From Adiantum capillus-veneris (lineage: Eukaryota; Streptophyta; Polypodiopsida; Polypodiales; Pteridaceae), in NCBI GenBank assembly GCA_014529385.2, contig CM043944.1, forward strand, positions 68,318,895 to 68,382,894: a stretch of 64,000 bases of DNA. The letters are read 5' to 3'. A program made the translations under genes and the position numbers. The notes under the pieces are model-generated. The model did not search any database. It was not told where the DNA came from and saw only the letters and a list, made by a program, of their open reading frames with translations. Positions 1-10,971 of this stretch are shown piece by piece; the stretch's first letter is position 1; each line of letters begins with the position of its first letter.

Positions 1-2605
1 AAAAACATATGTGACATATCTTTGGAATGTGGCAGGTGCATTTGTGAGACCAAATGGCATAACCCTATATGCAAAACAACCCCATGGCGTGATAAAAGTG
101 GTTTTTAGCTGATCTTCCAAGGCTATGCGTATTTGAAAGTATCCAGAATAACCATCACAGACGGTTTAACATTCAAAACCCGCTACTTCATTCAGAATTT
201 CATCCAAGAAAGGGAGAGGAAAGTGGTCTCTCTTTGTAGCTGTATTTAGTGGTTTGTAGTCAACACAGACCGTCCACTTACCATTCTTTTTAGGCGTCAC
301 CACTACGGGTGACACCCATTCTGAGTTTTCTACAGGATAGATGAATCCCGCCTCCAGCAGTTTCCTTACCTCGGCCAAGAGTGCCTTTTCTTGTATGACC
401 CCCAATCGTCGTAGCTTTTGCACAACTGGTTTTACCCCTTCCTTCAGCTTAATATGATGTTCCACCACTGTAATGCCTGTGATTCTTTCATAGTTGTCAA
501 TGAAAAGGTTAGGAAATCCCATCAACATTTGCAAAAAACTATCTTTCTCCTCAAGTGTCAATTCCGTAGACAACATACCCTTCAACCTACTTCCTCCTAG
601 GCCAGGTGATTTGCTCTCCTTTTCGTTGGGTTGCCCTTTTGGTGATGGATCACTAGCTGTGCTTCCTCTTTGGATCCTTCATAATGATACCCATCACATC
701 AATAAAACTGTCACTTTCGTCGGTGGATGTGGTCTCCTCCTCAAAACTGGAAGATTCGCTAGTGGTTTCATCTGCCGATGTTTCCAGATTCATTTGCTTC
801 TGCTTGCCAATCCTCATGTCGTAGTAGATTGTCTCCCCTTTCTTACCGGTCATGTGTAGAAGGCTAGTACCCTAGTCCTGTTTTGCCTTCATGGCCATCA
901 ACCATGGCCTTCCCAAAATTAGTGGATAGCCCTCCCCCTTAGTAGGCATTACAAAAACATCTACCTCTACCTCAGTGTTGAAAGCTTTGATTTTCATGGC
1001 ACTTACCACACCCACACACTTTACTTTTGCGTTGTTTGCCATCTTTGCCTTGCATGGAGAAGGCCTATCAAGCTCGAGCCCTAATCGAAGCATCATAGCT
1101 TCGCTCATTACACAGATTTGTGCACCTCCATCAATGTAGGTGTTTCGAACCCTCTTTCCTTTTATGTTTACGTTGACAATTGGAAGGATGTCATCCATGT
1201 TGCATCTCGAAATTGCTCCGGCTACCTTTGTTTTGGAGCGTCTTGTACTTACCATTTTAGACCATTGTCGCCTTACTTTTGGTGCAAGGTTTAGCAGCTG
1301 TGGCCATGTAGTCTTCGGTCCTTGCTCTGCCACATCCAATGTTAGATCATAGGGCTTAGAACTTTCCCCTAGCTGGAAGTCGGTGATGCCCAATTTCCGT
1401 CGTGGCCTGGATGGCCTCTTGCTAGTTTCTCCTCTCATGCTTCTCTCATCATCTGATTGTGTAGCTTTCTCCCTCCTAGCTCTTTTCACAGTCATGGCTT
1501 CAAGTGGTTCTAAAAAGGTTACCTTCTCCTTAGCCTTGTCCCTGTCCTTTTCTCTAGGTGGATCCACTACTATGGCTTTTCCTTTCTCTTCTAGCCTTAT
1601 GATGTTTACAGGGCGATCAGGTGGTGGGGCTGGTGGAAGAGGTGGGATGGATGCTTGTAGTGGTGTCTGGGGTGGACGTAGAATTTGTGTTGGTGGGGGT
1701 GGTGCTCGGGGTTGGGGTGTTCTTTCTCTAGGGGGTGACAATTGGTTCCTCCTACCTCCTCTATTATAGTTTTGTCGTGGTTTGTGACAGTAGTACATAC
1801 CGTGACCGTCTTCTCCGAAGTTGTAGCAATGATACTCCCTATTTTGTCATCGTGCTCTTCCAGGGTCTTGATCTCTTTCTTGACTCCTCCCTTGTTGTAT
1901 TAAGTGGACATACAAATTCTGCAGTTGGTCAGTAATATGGGCCAACATATCTTGTTGGTCATCTCTTACCCCAAGAGCCGGTGGTGGTGGTGGAATGGTG
2001 GTTGTCGTAGTTGCTGGTCGACGCGATGTTCCTGATTCTGTTGACTCGGTTTCTCTAGCTTTCATTCGCAGCTTCTTGTCCTTAAGGCGAGCAATCTCAA
2101 CGGCTAACTCGTACGTAGCCAGGAATCTACCTTTCACCTTCTCCTTGAGAAGCGGCCATAAGCCATGCGTGAACCCATCTTTTTTTAGGAAATCGGGTGC
2201 AGCTTCCCCCCTAGCCAGTGACTCAACCCACCGTTCCCACAAATCCACAAATTTGGACTCATAGGTGGCATATTCTAAAAGACCCTCTTGCTTCAAGTCT
2301 CTCAACTTGTCCCACAACTTTTTTGAAGTGGTACCTCCCCCAAAGCGCCTCTTAAAAGCGGTTTTCAAGGGTTTCCAGTCATCCTTTGTTGCTTGTGGAA
2401 GTGCATTGTACCATGATCTAGCTTCTAGCTTCATGAGATGCTTAAAGATTCTAACCCGGGATTCATCCGTATCTTTGTTGCTCACTACACATGCTACTTC
2501 AAAGTCATCTAGGAAGTCTGTTACCAAATCCTCCCCCTTCTTTCCTTTAAATGTTGGAAATGCTACACTTGCCATGATTACTGAGAGAGAGATAGAAAGA
2601 CACAT
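1..2605 (-). pseudogene. gag-protease-RT polyprotein of A1, broken
   Basis: A gag domain of the plant retrotransposon type starts at the ATG ending at 2605, or at the downstream MASV methionine as in A2. A CCHC-like knuckle follows near 1800-1830 (CYNFGEDGHGMYYC; the second cysteine reads as F), then a proline-rich linker, a retropepsin-like segment with the active-site triplet in DGGA (about 1110-1140), and the N-terminal half of reverse transcriptase. Defects relative to A2: TGA at 1847-1849, TAG at 872-874, a 2-bp shortening near 668 that shifts frame, and TAA at 163-165. Between these the frame is open. The gag frame itself is uninterrupted for about 250 codons. Function would be capsid formation, polyprotein cleavage and cDNA synthesis in an active copy. 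Confidence 0.9.
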
Positions 2606-2657
2606 TGCTTAACTTGCAAAAGTTTTTTCTTCTTTACAAGGAGGCGTGTATACCCTC

Positions 2658-2876
2658 TTATACTAGGACATAGATTAAAACTTCAAACGGTACATTGCCT
2701 TGTACCAAAGGTAAGACAAATGGTTGATCTGATGCCAGAACCTCCAAAAACCGCTCCCCACCCGGCATGGTGTCAATGATGTGCTGGTAGTGAGCCTTCA
2801 AATCCAGTATTACCTTGATTGAGCGTACACGTGTTGGTATGTGTGATCTGTCTTGAGGTAGGTTGTACTGATTCAT
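2658..2876 (-). CDS. Small ORF between PBS and gag (A1 copy), 72 codons
   Basis: An uninterrupted 72-codon frame lies in the leader of A1, ending about 50 bases before the gag start. It is nearly identical to the A2 copy at 33006-33224 and aligns without gaps to a 75-codon ORF at the same place in element B (22818-23045). The conserved C-terminal signature is F-[ED]-V-x-[IV]-[YF]-V-L followed by V or I and a stop. No signal peptide, membrane segment or known domain is evident. Function unknown. Coding status is inferred from cross-family conservation. Confidence 0.55.
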   Translation of the reverse strand: MNQYNLPQDRSHIPTRVRSIKVILDLKAHYQHIIDTMPGGERFLEVLASDQPFVLPLVQGNVPFEVLIYVLV

Positions 2877-2893
2877 GTGAAGCTTAGAGGTGC

Positions 2894-3118
2894 TTAGTCA
2901 CTGTCCAAGCTTGTGGGAGAGAATGGTGTTCTTTCCTGAAACAAACTCAGTAGATCCCTAGTTTCTCTAGTGAGAGTGTGAGCCAATGCTTCCGTTATTT
3001 GTGCTGCAGCATCAGGTGCGACTTGAAAACTGACTGTGATAATTACCTCGGTGACTTGAGTTACCCGATTCTCAAAGTAGAATAGTGTTGATTCTCTATT
3101 GTGTAGAGCTCCTTCCAT
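2894..3118 (-). other. Second leader ORF of A1, 74 codons
   Basis: A frame opening at an ATG ending at 3118 runs 74 codons and stops 18 bases before the next small ORF. The same ORF is present in A2 at 33242-33466 with few substitutions, but I see no convincing counterpart in element B, so it could be open by chance. A further leader ORF that is open in A2 (33444-33707) is closed in A1 by a stop at its fourth codon. Confidence 0.25.
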
Positions 3119-3419
3119 TTTGTTGTTGTGGGTTGATTGTAGGTTGCGGACAGGGTTTTGACCTTCTCCTTCTTCTTCTTGGCACTTGGACTATGTATAT
3201 CCACTGGGTTTGGCGTGTTGGTTGACTCTCCCACTGCAAATCGATTACCGTTACGCCTGGCACTCGAGCTTCGATGGAGATGCGGAGTTCGTCTAGTTGT
3301 GCTTGGAGCTCTTCTTCTTCTGTCGTCCAATTAGCAAATCCTGCTAGCTATTCATCCATTCACAATAGTTTAAGGGTTTCAGTCTTGTAAACTGAAGGGT
3401 TTCATGAAAAGATCCTTAG

Positions 3420-3430
3420 TGGGGGCACCA
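3420..3430 (-). promoter_or_regulatory. Primer-binding site of A1
   Basis: The plus strand reads TGGGGGCACCA two bases from the LTR end, the form of a tRNA 3' acceptor strand ending in CCA. On the minus strand this is the primer-binding site TGGTGCCCCCA immediately after the 5' LTR. The same arrangement occurs in A2 (33766-33778). The tRNA species was not identified. Confidence 0.75.
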
Positions 3431-3432
3431 AA

Positions 3433-4980
3433 TGACGGGAGCAAAGCGAACCCTGAACCCCGACGGCCTCTAAAACACCGGGGACCGAATGGCGCGCCTC
3501 GAGCCTGTCATGGTAAAGCAAACAGGGGGCACCACCTAGCATCAGCGGCTAGGACGCAAACAACACACCACCATAACAAAGTTTTCATCCAAGAGATATG
3601 GTTGCTTGGGAGTAATGATGAAAAGGAAAGGGAATGAGATCAAGTGAGAGAGAGAGAGAGAGTGTGAGGGAGGGGGTATAGTGGCTTAGTACTTAGGCAT
3701 CACAAAAGGATGGCGAATCCGCACACCCTTCACATATACACAAGCTCACTCCAAAACACAAGACTAGGTGGCAATTACGCACACCTCACATGGGCAGAAC
3801 ATTGAAAGAAACCATACTCACAAAACCGCAAGCTTTATTTAGAGAATTAGGCGATGAAATGGGGAGCATAGGGTAGGGGAATGAGAAGGGAGAGAGTGGT
3901 AGAGCACATGGCGGATAGGTGGGAGTTGATGGCAAAGACTCGCACGAGGATTATGGCCATCATTCTTCATTTAGTTTCCCTTCATCTTCCATAGCCCAAA
4001 GGTGTAGAGGTCATGCTCAAGACAAGCATGGTGATTGCGGTGATGGTGATGGTGTGGGTGTGTGTGTGTGCACTAGGCACACACAGTGCATAGTGTACTG
4101 TTTGGTGATGGTGTGTCCTTAGTGTGATGGTGACGCCTCTTTATATAGGGGAGGAGGGGGGAGAAATTCTAGAATTTAGAAATGAAGAAATCATTATCTA
4201 CATAGGCCATGTGACTGTGGGCCCCACTTGTCTGGCTGTGTGTATATGTGCCAGATAAGCGGTCTCATGAGAGATAGACTAAGAGAGAGAGATGGGTTGA
4301 TGAAAAAAAGTGAGAGGTGACATGGAGAATAAAGTAATTACAAGAGGGGAGAGAGGGGAGTGTGTTCAGAGGTGAATCTGTGTGCAGATGTGTGTGAACA
4401 CAAGAAAAATCAGGTAACCACCGGGTGGGGATGGGTCTGAGGGCACCTTTTTCAGTGAAACTGAGTGTGTGTGAGTGTGGGGGAGGTTATTTAGCTACAA
4501 GACAAGAGACATGGCGCCCTTTAGAGAGAGAGGGGGGTATTTGGGTCATGGGATATGATAGGAGAGAGAAAGAGGGGGTGGGGTATACTATTTTGGAAGA
4601 TAGGGTAAGTTGCATGTGAGTTAGGGTGCATTATTGGTGAGTTATAATCCATTATTGGTGAGAGGTGGGGTAGCTTGAGGGGAGAGAGAAAGGAGAAGGA
4701 CAAGGGAAAGAGAGAGGGGGTTGACCTGTTTAATGGAGGAGAGGAAAAGGGACACCCGGCGGGGCAACAGTGAAGAAAAAGGAGGCAAGGTGGGGATGGG
4801 CTACCCCGCAGGCATGAGGTGGCCTATTTTACCTTTCTTATATATTTACATAATCATACTTTATTTTTTTCTTACTTTTTCCAATGCTTTTTTATCACTC
4901 CCTCCCTAAGAGGGGGTTTTCATGGGGTGGGGATGAGAGAAGAGGGGTATGGGAGCTTGGCTTGTGAAAAGCCCCCATCA
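3433..4980 (-). repeat. 5' LTR of A1, 1548 bp
   Basis: It begins TGACGGGAGC and ends GCCCCCATCA on the plus strand, giving TG...CA termini in either orientation. It matches LTRs at 26136-27692 and 33781-35305. A TATA-like box on the minus strand (CCTATATAAAGAGG, about 4137-4150) sits in the same place in all three. The sequence holds GA and GT runs and a duplicated CATTATTGGTGAG segment near 4630-4665. Confidence 0.92.
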
Positions 4981-5199
4981 CCACATGGAGGCCCAATTCA
5001 TGAAGTTCGTGGTTGCACTAGGAAAGCAAGATCACTCTTGGTCTATTGTGGCCAAGGACATGATGGAAAGTGCCAAACTTTACTCGCAAGGTAGTAAATG
5101 AAAGGCTTGAAGGCACACGACAAAGCGCTTGTCCCTCCGTGGGCTAGCCTAAAGCGCGGGGGTATGATGAGCAAGATAGCTTATAAATGCCAAAAAGAA

Positions 5200-6298
5200 A
5201 CATAGTCTTTGGAGTGGGGTAGCCTTGCAAGGTATTATCATAATTTTTCAACTTATCGGTCCTGCTGGCTATCAAAGGTGATTAGCATCCTTTTGAACCT
5301 TTTTGGAGGAAAGCTTCTAGAAAGATAGATAAAAATGTTTTTTGACATGTGTGCCAATTGTGGGATTACAACAATAACCAATGGAAAGGGACAAACCAGA
5401 TAGTTTTCTAGTACAACCTTAATAGGACAAAGAGACTACTGATAAGTAGAGCCCTTGAATGGCTTAACACCTTGTGTCTTCCTAGCTATGAGTCTGAGTT
5501 TTAGTGGAAATCATGGAGATGGAGGATTGACACTTCCTTGATTATCAAACCAAAGAGGTACATCACACACTTATGGCATCAATGGCATGATTGTCTCCAT
5601 GGAACAAAGAGTAGTGCATGAATTGGCCAGAATAAAGATGGGAGGCAATCACCAAGAACAGCTGGTGCCTTGAGTGGACTCTTGATATGAAGGTATTCCT
5701 TTGCAAGAGTTAGTGGAACGCACTATGGGGAGCCCTATCGACTAGGGTGAAAGTTCTAGCTAGGGGGATTGGCCTAGATAGATGATCTCAATGCTGGCGA
5801 AGACCTCTCTCACCTTTTCAAAGAATGCATTGCAATTAGTGATCTAGCACGTAAGATATGTAGATGGGTTTAAAGGACCTGGAGGATAGGTTTCTTTGAG
5901 AACAATCTTTTTCTAGAATGGAAGGTTTTAAAGAGCGAAGATCTGCTTATTGTAACACAAATAGTTAGATTTTGCTACCTCAAACAAGTCTAGAAGGCTA
6001 GGAATTGTTGGGTATTTGATAACACCATGGAATCAGGTAACTTCATAAAGATAATACAAAAAGACAGGGGTGTCATCTTATCCTTTGGGAACCATAAGAA
6101 CTATGATGAATGAAATAAGGTTATTGGTATCTATCCCCATAAATAGTGGCGTGGGTCCTACCTTTCCACAAGGTGGCTCCCCTATGTATTTATGGTCACT
6201 TGAAGATGGCGTGGCTTAGCACAAGGATGACAAGAGTTTGTAATTTTTTGAGGTTATAAATATAAACTAATCACCATTGTAAGTTTTGAAAAAAAAAA
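5200..6298 (+). pseudogene. LINE 3' end with RT zinc-binding (zf-RVT) relic
   Basis: In the frame of 5793 the reading gives AGEDLSHLFKECIAISDLAR, then ICRWV, a stop, RTW, and later CYLKQV, a stop, KARNCWVFD. This is the pattern of the zf-RVT domain found at the end of plant LINE ORF2 (H and C ligands, then a W..RN..VFD block). Several stops show it is dead. The segment ends in a run of ten A at 6289-6298 after a non-coding tail, as expected for a poly(A)-ended retroposon. The upstream boundary is unclear; 4981-5200 may belong to it. RT and endonuclease domains are not visible here. Confidence 0.65.
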
Positions 6299-6408
6299 GA
6301 GTGTTAAGCCTTAATCCTACTAAATATATTAATGTCGAGCAAGATGTATCTCTAAAAAGAATTTAAAAATGAGATCCATTTCTACCTTTAGATGTCTTGT
6401 TTGATATT

Positions 6409-6410
<2 letters not shown>

Positions 6411-6439
<29 letters not shown>
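6411..6439 (+). repeat. Poly(G) run, 29 bases
   Basis: Twenty-nine consecutive G residues follow TTTGATATTTT. No other homopolymer in the window is this long. It could fold as a G-quadruplex on the plus strand. Exact length is likely to be unreliable in sequencing. Confidence 0.9.
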
Positions 6440-7290
6440 AAGATCACTTTGTGATCTTTCTCAGTTTTTCATAGTGGGGGTAGTAGTATAGATAAGTTTG
6501 AAGAGAAAAAAGGTATAATGCAAGCGTTTATGGATTTGTATTGGTAGGAGTGTTTGTTTTTCATGCAAGTTGTAACATAGGTGGAAAATTAACACAACTT
6601 CATCTCATGTCCCACACTCACACTACTAGCTCGAGATCCGGTCTGCATCCATGTGTGCTTTTGGGACAACTTTTGACTCGAGTAGTGTCGGGTGGGTGCA
6701 TGGTAGGGTGGACTGAAAATCACTTTCTCGGACATAGGTTTGTAGCACTAAAAAACTACTTTTGTTGGGACCTAGTAACACCCTAGGCACATTGGTAGTG
6801 AACCGCAGAATGATTAGAGCCCATAGAGAATCAACTCGTCTCCCTCTCACCCCCTCGTGTGTGTGTGTGTGTGTGTAATACCTCTCTTGCTTCATTTTTC
6901 TAGAGATAGGGAATCACAAGATAGTCAGGCTTGAATGTATCTCCTTCCCCTTCAGTTTCAATAAAGCTTCATTTCTCTAGAGGCTCGTACCGAAGAATAT
7001 GTTTCTCTTCATCTACAAGTGTGTATGAGTGTGTGCATAGTTGGAGGTAGGTGTTGTGTAGAAGCTATTACTAACCATTTGCAAGGGTCTACATAGCTCA
7101 AGGTTGGTGTTGGAGAATCTTCTGCCAACCATCTACAAGTGTCTGCATAGCTACCAACCATTAGGAAGTGTGTGCACATCTGGTACAACTCTATTTAAAG
7201 AATCTCATGTAGAGCATCACAAGAACTTCCATGCAAATTACGCAAAAATCATACAAGGGACATCATAAGACAATACGAGGCTAAGCGTAA
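6440..7290. other. Unassigned; only a short GT run
   Basis: No coding pattern I can recognise on either strand. A (GT)9 tract lies at about 6858-6876. Three loosely repeated phrases around 7030-7170 (ACCATTTGCAAG, ACCATCTACAAG, ACCATTAGGAAG) suggest a degenerate local duplication. Confidence 0.5.
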
Positions 7291-7915
7291 ATGGAAACAA
7301 TGAGAGAGGGACAAACTAAATGAACCACTTTGTTCTACAAAAAATTTGATAAAAGACGCAAGATCTGCAATGAAGTGGCACATTGCTTTGATACGTGCAC
7401 GAGGGGCCTAAACTCAACAATAAAAAAGAAGTGTTTGATCAACTCCTCGTACATCCGTTTTTGAAGGACGTTAGAGATTCAAGGGAGGTGCAAGTTGTTC
7501 AAGCAGCACTTATCTCAAATATTCGAAACACCTTGACATTTGTGAAGCAACCAAGGTCCTGATCAAATGAGATTTTCTTGGAAAGATCAACTATGTTGAT
7601 GCTAGTGAGCAAAACTAGGTGTTCTACATCAAAGGAGCTAAACATTGCAAGAGATTCTAGAGTTTTTGAACTCCATGGAAGGAATTTCTACTCATCTAAA
7701 CATTGCATGAGGCTGGAAGAAGAGGATGGATCGTTGCCATTGGAAACATGCCAAAGGCAGCAGTATATGAGCACCAAGTGAAAGGCATTGTTTTTTTACA
7801 TTTGGAATACTAAAACAAGGGTCTCTCCAAGCAAAAAAAATGTTTTCCATAAGCGAGTAGGAAGAAACATGTATGTCAAAGACCCGACTCATATGTTGCA
7901 CATACCACATGTTTA
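7290..7915 (+). pseudogene. Degenerate unknown ORF, transposon-like context
   Basis: Several frames read through protein-like sequence, for example a stretch from about 7420 (FDQLLVHPFLKDVRDSREVQ) and one from about 7800 (NTKTRVSPSKKNVFHKRVGR), separated by stops and frame changes. The basic TRVSP..K.V..RVG block resembles uncharacterised predicted proteins of repetitive origin that I cannot name. No catalytic motif is evident. I do not assign a function. Confidence 0.25.
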
Positions 7916-8800
7916 GAAGATTAACCTCTAACTCTAATAAAATTTATAGCATTATTGTTACTCTCTTGGTGCTGATTGTCTTGCACACCACTATGGTGTT
8001 GATCTTCTATTGTGGTGCTTTCATACACTGCTTAAAAATAAATAGCATGAATCAAATTCTTTCTAACATGTTCTCCAAAAATTGAAAGATTAGTTCTCAA
8101 TACTATAAATGTACACCACTTTTCTTCCAATTTGACTAGACCAGGTTTGTATTCTAACACTAAATAGGTGTTTCTTTGTAATGTTTCAAGTAATGATTAC
8201 AAGCACAAAATCATTGAGAGATTACTAGCTTTTCTTGTCAAGCTAGATGTTTGCAAGAGCAACCAAGGGTCAAGCCAAGTTCTAGTCATCATCATTGGTT
8301 CTACAAGTGATTGAGTAACAGATGGCGGCAGCGATGCCCATCGTTCATTTTTGAGAATGAAATCCAAAAAGTTATCATGGAGATCCAAATAAAATTCCAA
8401 ATCAAGCTAAACTTTGTCAGGAGTCTATGCATAGAGAGTACAAGCTAAGGGTTTCAAAAATAAAAAGACCTAGCTAGCCAAAGATGCAGTTTTTTTTCAA
8501 ATTTGAATTCATGATCTACATACCCTATCCATCATGTATATGAGCTTTGGGAACAAATGTACAATGGTAGCTCATAAGTGGTCATCTTTCACAAATGATT
8601 TCTAATGAGCCCTTTTGATGCAAGTTACTAACTTGGGGAATTAACTAGGATTTGACAGGATTTAGTTAAATCATGTCTCAAGTAGAAGCAGTAAAATGAT
8701 TTACAAATCACACAAAAGCTAACAATGGAAAATGCGACTTTGATCACCTTGATGCAGGAACAAAGGAGTCAGCAATGATGAAGAGAAGACAAAAATGGTA
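7916..8800. other. Unassigned, AT-rich
   Basis: No domain recognised on either strand. Short ORFs here have no supporting pattern. Confidence 0.5.
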
Positions 8801-8802
8801 GA

Positions 8803-9083
8803 AAAACCAACCTTCATAGGGTTACATATCTTGTCCTTGATGAGGTGGATCAAATGCTAGACATGGGTTTGAACCTCAAGGCATAAAAAAATTATCTCCC
8901 AAATTCGGACTCACAGACTTGGCATTGGCCTGCAACTTGACCTAAAGAAGTTGATAGTTTAGCCATAAAATTTCTACAAAATCCTTACAAAGCTATCATT
9001 CATTCTTGAGATATAAAATCCAATCATTTGATTCTACAGATTATAGAAGTTGTTTCTAAAAACGAGAAAGACACAAAATTGGC
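8803..9083 (+). pseudogene. DEAD-box RNA helicase fragment
   Basis: Reading in the frame of CATAGGGTTACA gives TNLHRVTYLVLDEVDQMLDM, then an eroded stretch, PAT with a stop where WSAT-PKEV is expected, then KEVDSLAIKFLQNPYKAI, DIKSNHL and QIIEVVSKNEKD. This follows, in order, motif II (here DEVD in place of DEAD), motif III (S/P-AT) and the linker to the second RecA lobe in DBP2-type plant helicases. Three in-frame stops and the absence of the rest of the gene show it is a relic. No introns are visible across about 90 codons. It may be part of a processed copy, but exon borders of the source gene are unknown to me. Confidence 0.75.
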
Positions 9084-9262
9084 ATGTGTTCGTCACCAAT
9101 TATGATTTTTCTGAATCATGTAAAGACTATGTACATTGGATTGAATGAACAGGACGCGCTCGTGCGAAGGCTATAGCCTAAATTTTCTTTACATATAAAC
9201 GAACGACAACAAAGACCGCACCGACATCCACAACTAGGTCATGTCAAGAACGACATGAATTC

Positions 9263-9880
9263 GGAGGGGGGGAGTGTTGACCGCTATGTCAACAACACGA
9301 CATAACTCAACAAAGCCTTATTCTCTTAGAGTTATGAAATGGTGCGGATTATGGTTAGAAACATCATTTGTAATAAGTAGCTAATCTAGTTGTAGAAGCC
9401 GGGGTGCAATGGCACTTCCAAATTGTACATAAAAATCCATTTTACCCTTCGAACTCTATTTTAGGTTTAAGCTATGGTAGCCTTAGTATATAATGTACCT
9501 AGGTCATTTTGTAAAGAGAAATTTTATCATAAACAAGTTTTAAGCTGTCGTCGATTGTGTGTGAGAGAGGAAGAGAGGGAGCGTGAGCTTCATCCTGTCG
9601 CTACTCCCCACTCGTCCATCACATTGGAGATCCGACTACACCAACCCGCTAGTCTCGGCAAAAGCTACACTTCAATGCCAAGCATTCCTCATGGAACGGA
9701 GCAAACGCACTTTGGCATCTACGAGCTATTTGTGGTTGTAAGTATATGAAACGATGTCTGTTGTTTGCTTGCAAGTAGTCATTAGAATCATGGCTACATA
9801 AGCTACACATAGGTACTTATAGATTTTGAGTTTCGACACTTTCGAAATCCGTCGTTTTCTTCATACGTGTTGTCGTGCCG
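9263..9880 (+). other. Possible 3' end of an LTR element: PPT plus LTR start
   Basis: GGAGGGGGGAG followed directly by TGTTGACCGC (9275) has the form of a polypurine tract abutting an LTR that starts TGTTG. A TATA-like TAGTATATAATG lies near 9484-9495. The upstream flank has no recognisable integrase end, and I could not find the LTR's other border or its partner, so this is tentative. Confidence 0.3.
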
Positions 9881-10960
9881 TGGTACGTGCATAATGTGAA
9901 AATAAAACTGTCTACCTCACTCTTAATGTTTTTGATGTGTGCGACCAAATGCTACAATGTACATAGTGTAGCCTCCCTCCCAATTGCATAGATGCACTGC
10001 TCATTCGACCTGTTGAAAACCCTAAAATGACGCTTTGATTTCTCTTTACGAGAATTTCATGAAAGCTTTAGTACTACATTGGACAAGCCCCAATAGCTAT
10101 TTGAGGAAGGGAAACCCTAATTGGAGGCCTCACAACCTCAACCATGTAGTGGAAGCAGCATGGGACTCACTAGCACCCTGTAATGGAATGGATGTGTCTC
10201 CTTGCTTATATGCCCAACGAAGCTCATTCTTGTATCTACAAATTCCCCTCATCTTGGGCAAAGATGGCACCATCTTTGACGTGGTATTTTTAGCCATGTT
10301 TTGCTATTTTGACCATTTTATGGCCATTTTTTTCCCCAAAATGCCTCTTTTTGTCCCAAAATGCCAAACAAGTTGGGAAAAATCCCTAAATTTGTGGAAA
10401 ACTCCCATTGGGTTCAAATTTCATATTGAACCTCATTTTCCCACTTGGTAAGCACTTTGGACATGTCTTTTATGCCCGCACGCGAAACCTGTTATTTTTT
10501 ATCAAGATCACCTGCATTGAACTTTCTAGGCAAATTGAGCATCCCACTTCAAACACTTGATATTTTTACATTACTAAAGAGAATTAGAGATTTTTTCATT
10601 TGGTAAAACATGACACGGTTCCTTGTGCACGGCCTCTCCTTCTTGACAAGGTATGTACATGCCTGCAACCATGGCATCCGTTTTTGCATATATCACACCT
10701 AATCTTCACACACAAAAGCGTTTTGAGCTAGTATTGGTTCTTTTTTGAAGTGGAGCTTTGATGTCTGGAGTTTTTTTCTATTTGATTGTGTTTTTGACTT
10801 CAAGTCATCAACGCCTTGTTTGATTTCGCTAGGAATCCTCACAATTAGAGGCATGATGCTTTCCTAGGTGCACTACGTACTTCTTGAGACATTTTTGGTG
10901 AATGCCACAAAGTAGGCTAGGGTGAGGATTCAAAATATTCATTGAAGGTCTCAAAACAAA
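9880..10960. other. Unassigned; one 138-codon ORF at 10035-10451
   Basis: An ORF of 138 codons is open on the plus strand at 10035-10451 but matches nothing I know and has a T-rich, low-complexity 3' half. It is probably chance or eroded repeat. I see no other signals. Confidence 0.35.
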
Positions 10961-10971
10961 GGTTAATAGCT

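Larger units (their letters stand above)
1..4980 (-). mobile_element. Ty3/gypsy element A1, 5' part (dual RNase H type)
   Basis: Reading on the minus strand, this is the 5' half of an LTR retrotransposon: 5' LTR (4980-3433), primer-binding site (3430-3420), a leader with small ORFs, gag, protease and the start of reverse transcriptase, which runs off the left edge. Window position 1 corresponds to about 30402 in element A2, and the two copies can be matched almost base for base from there to 35305. The coding part has stops and a small deletion, so it is dead. The left end is outside the window, so no target duplication can be checked. It appears to have inserted next to or into the LINE relic at 4981-6298. 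Confidence 0.9.

Noticed and set aside
872-2605. Plus-strand open frames opposite gag and protease of A1 and A2
   Set aside because: They mirror conserved minus-strand coding sequence and carry no domain; shadows of the real frame.
10035-10451. Host gene of 138 codons
   Set aside because: No start context, splice structure, domain or codon pattern supports it; it stays as unassigned sequence.
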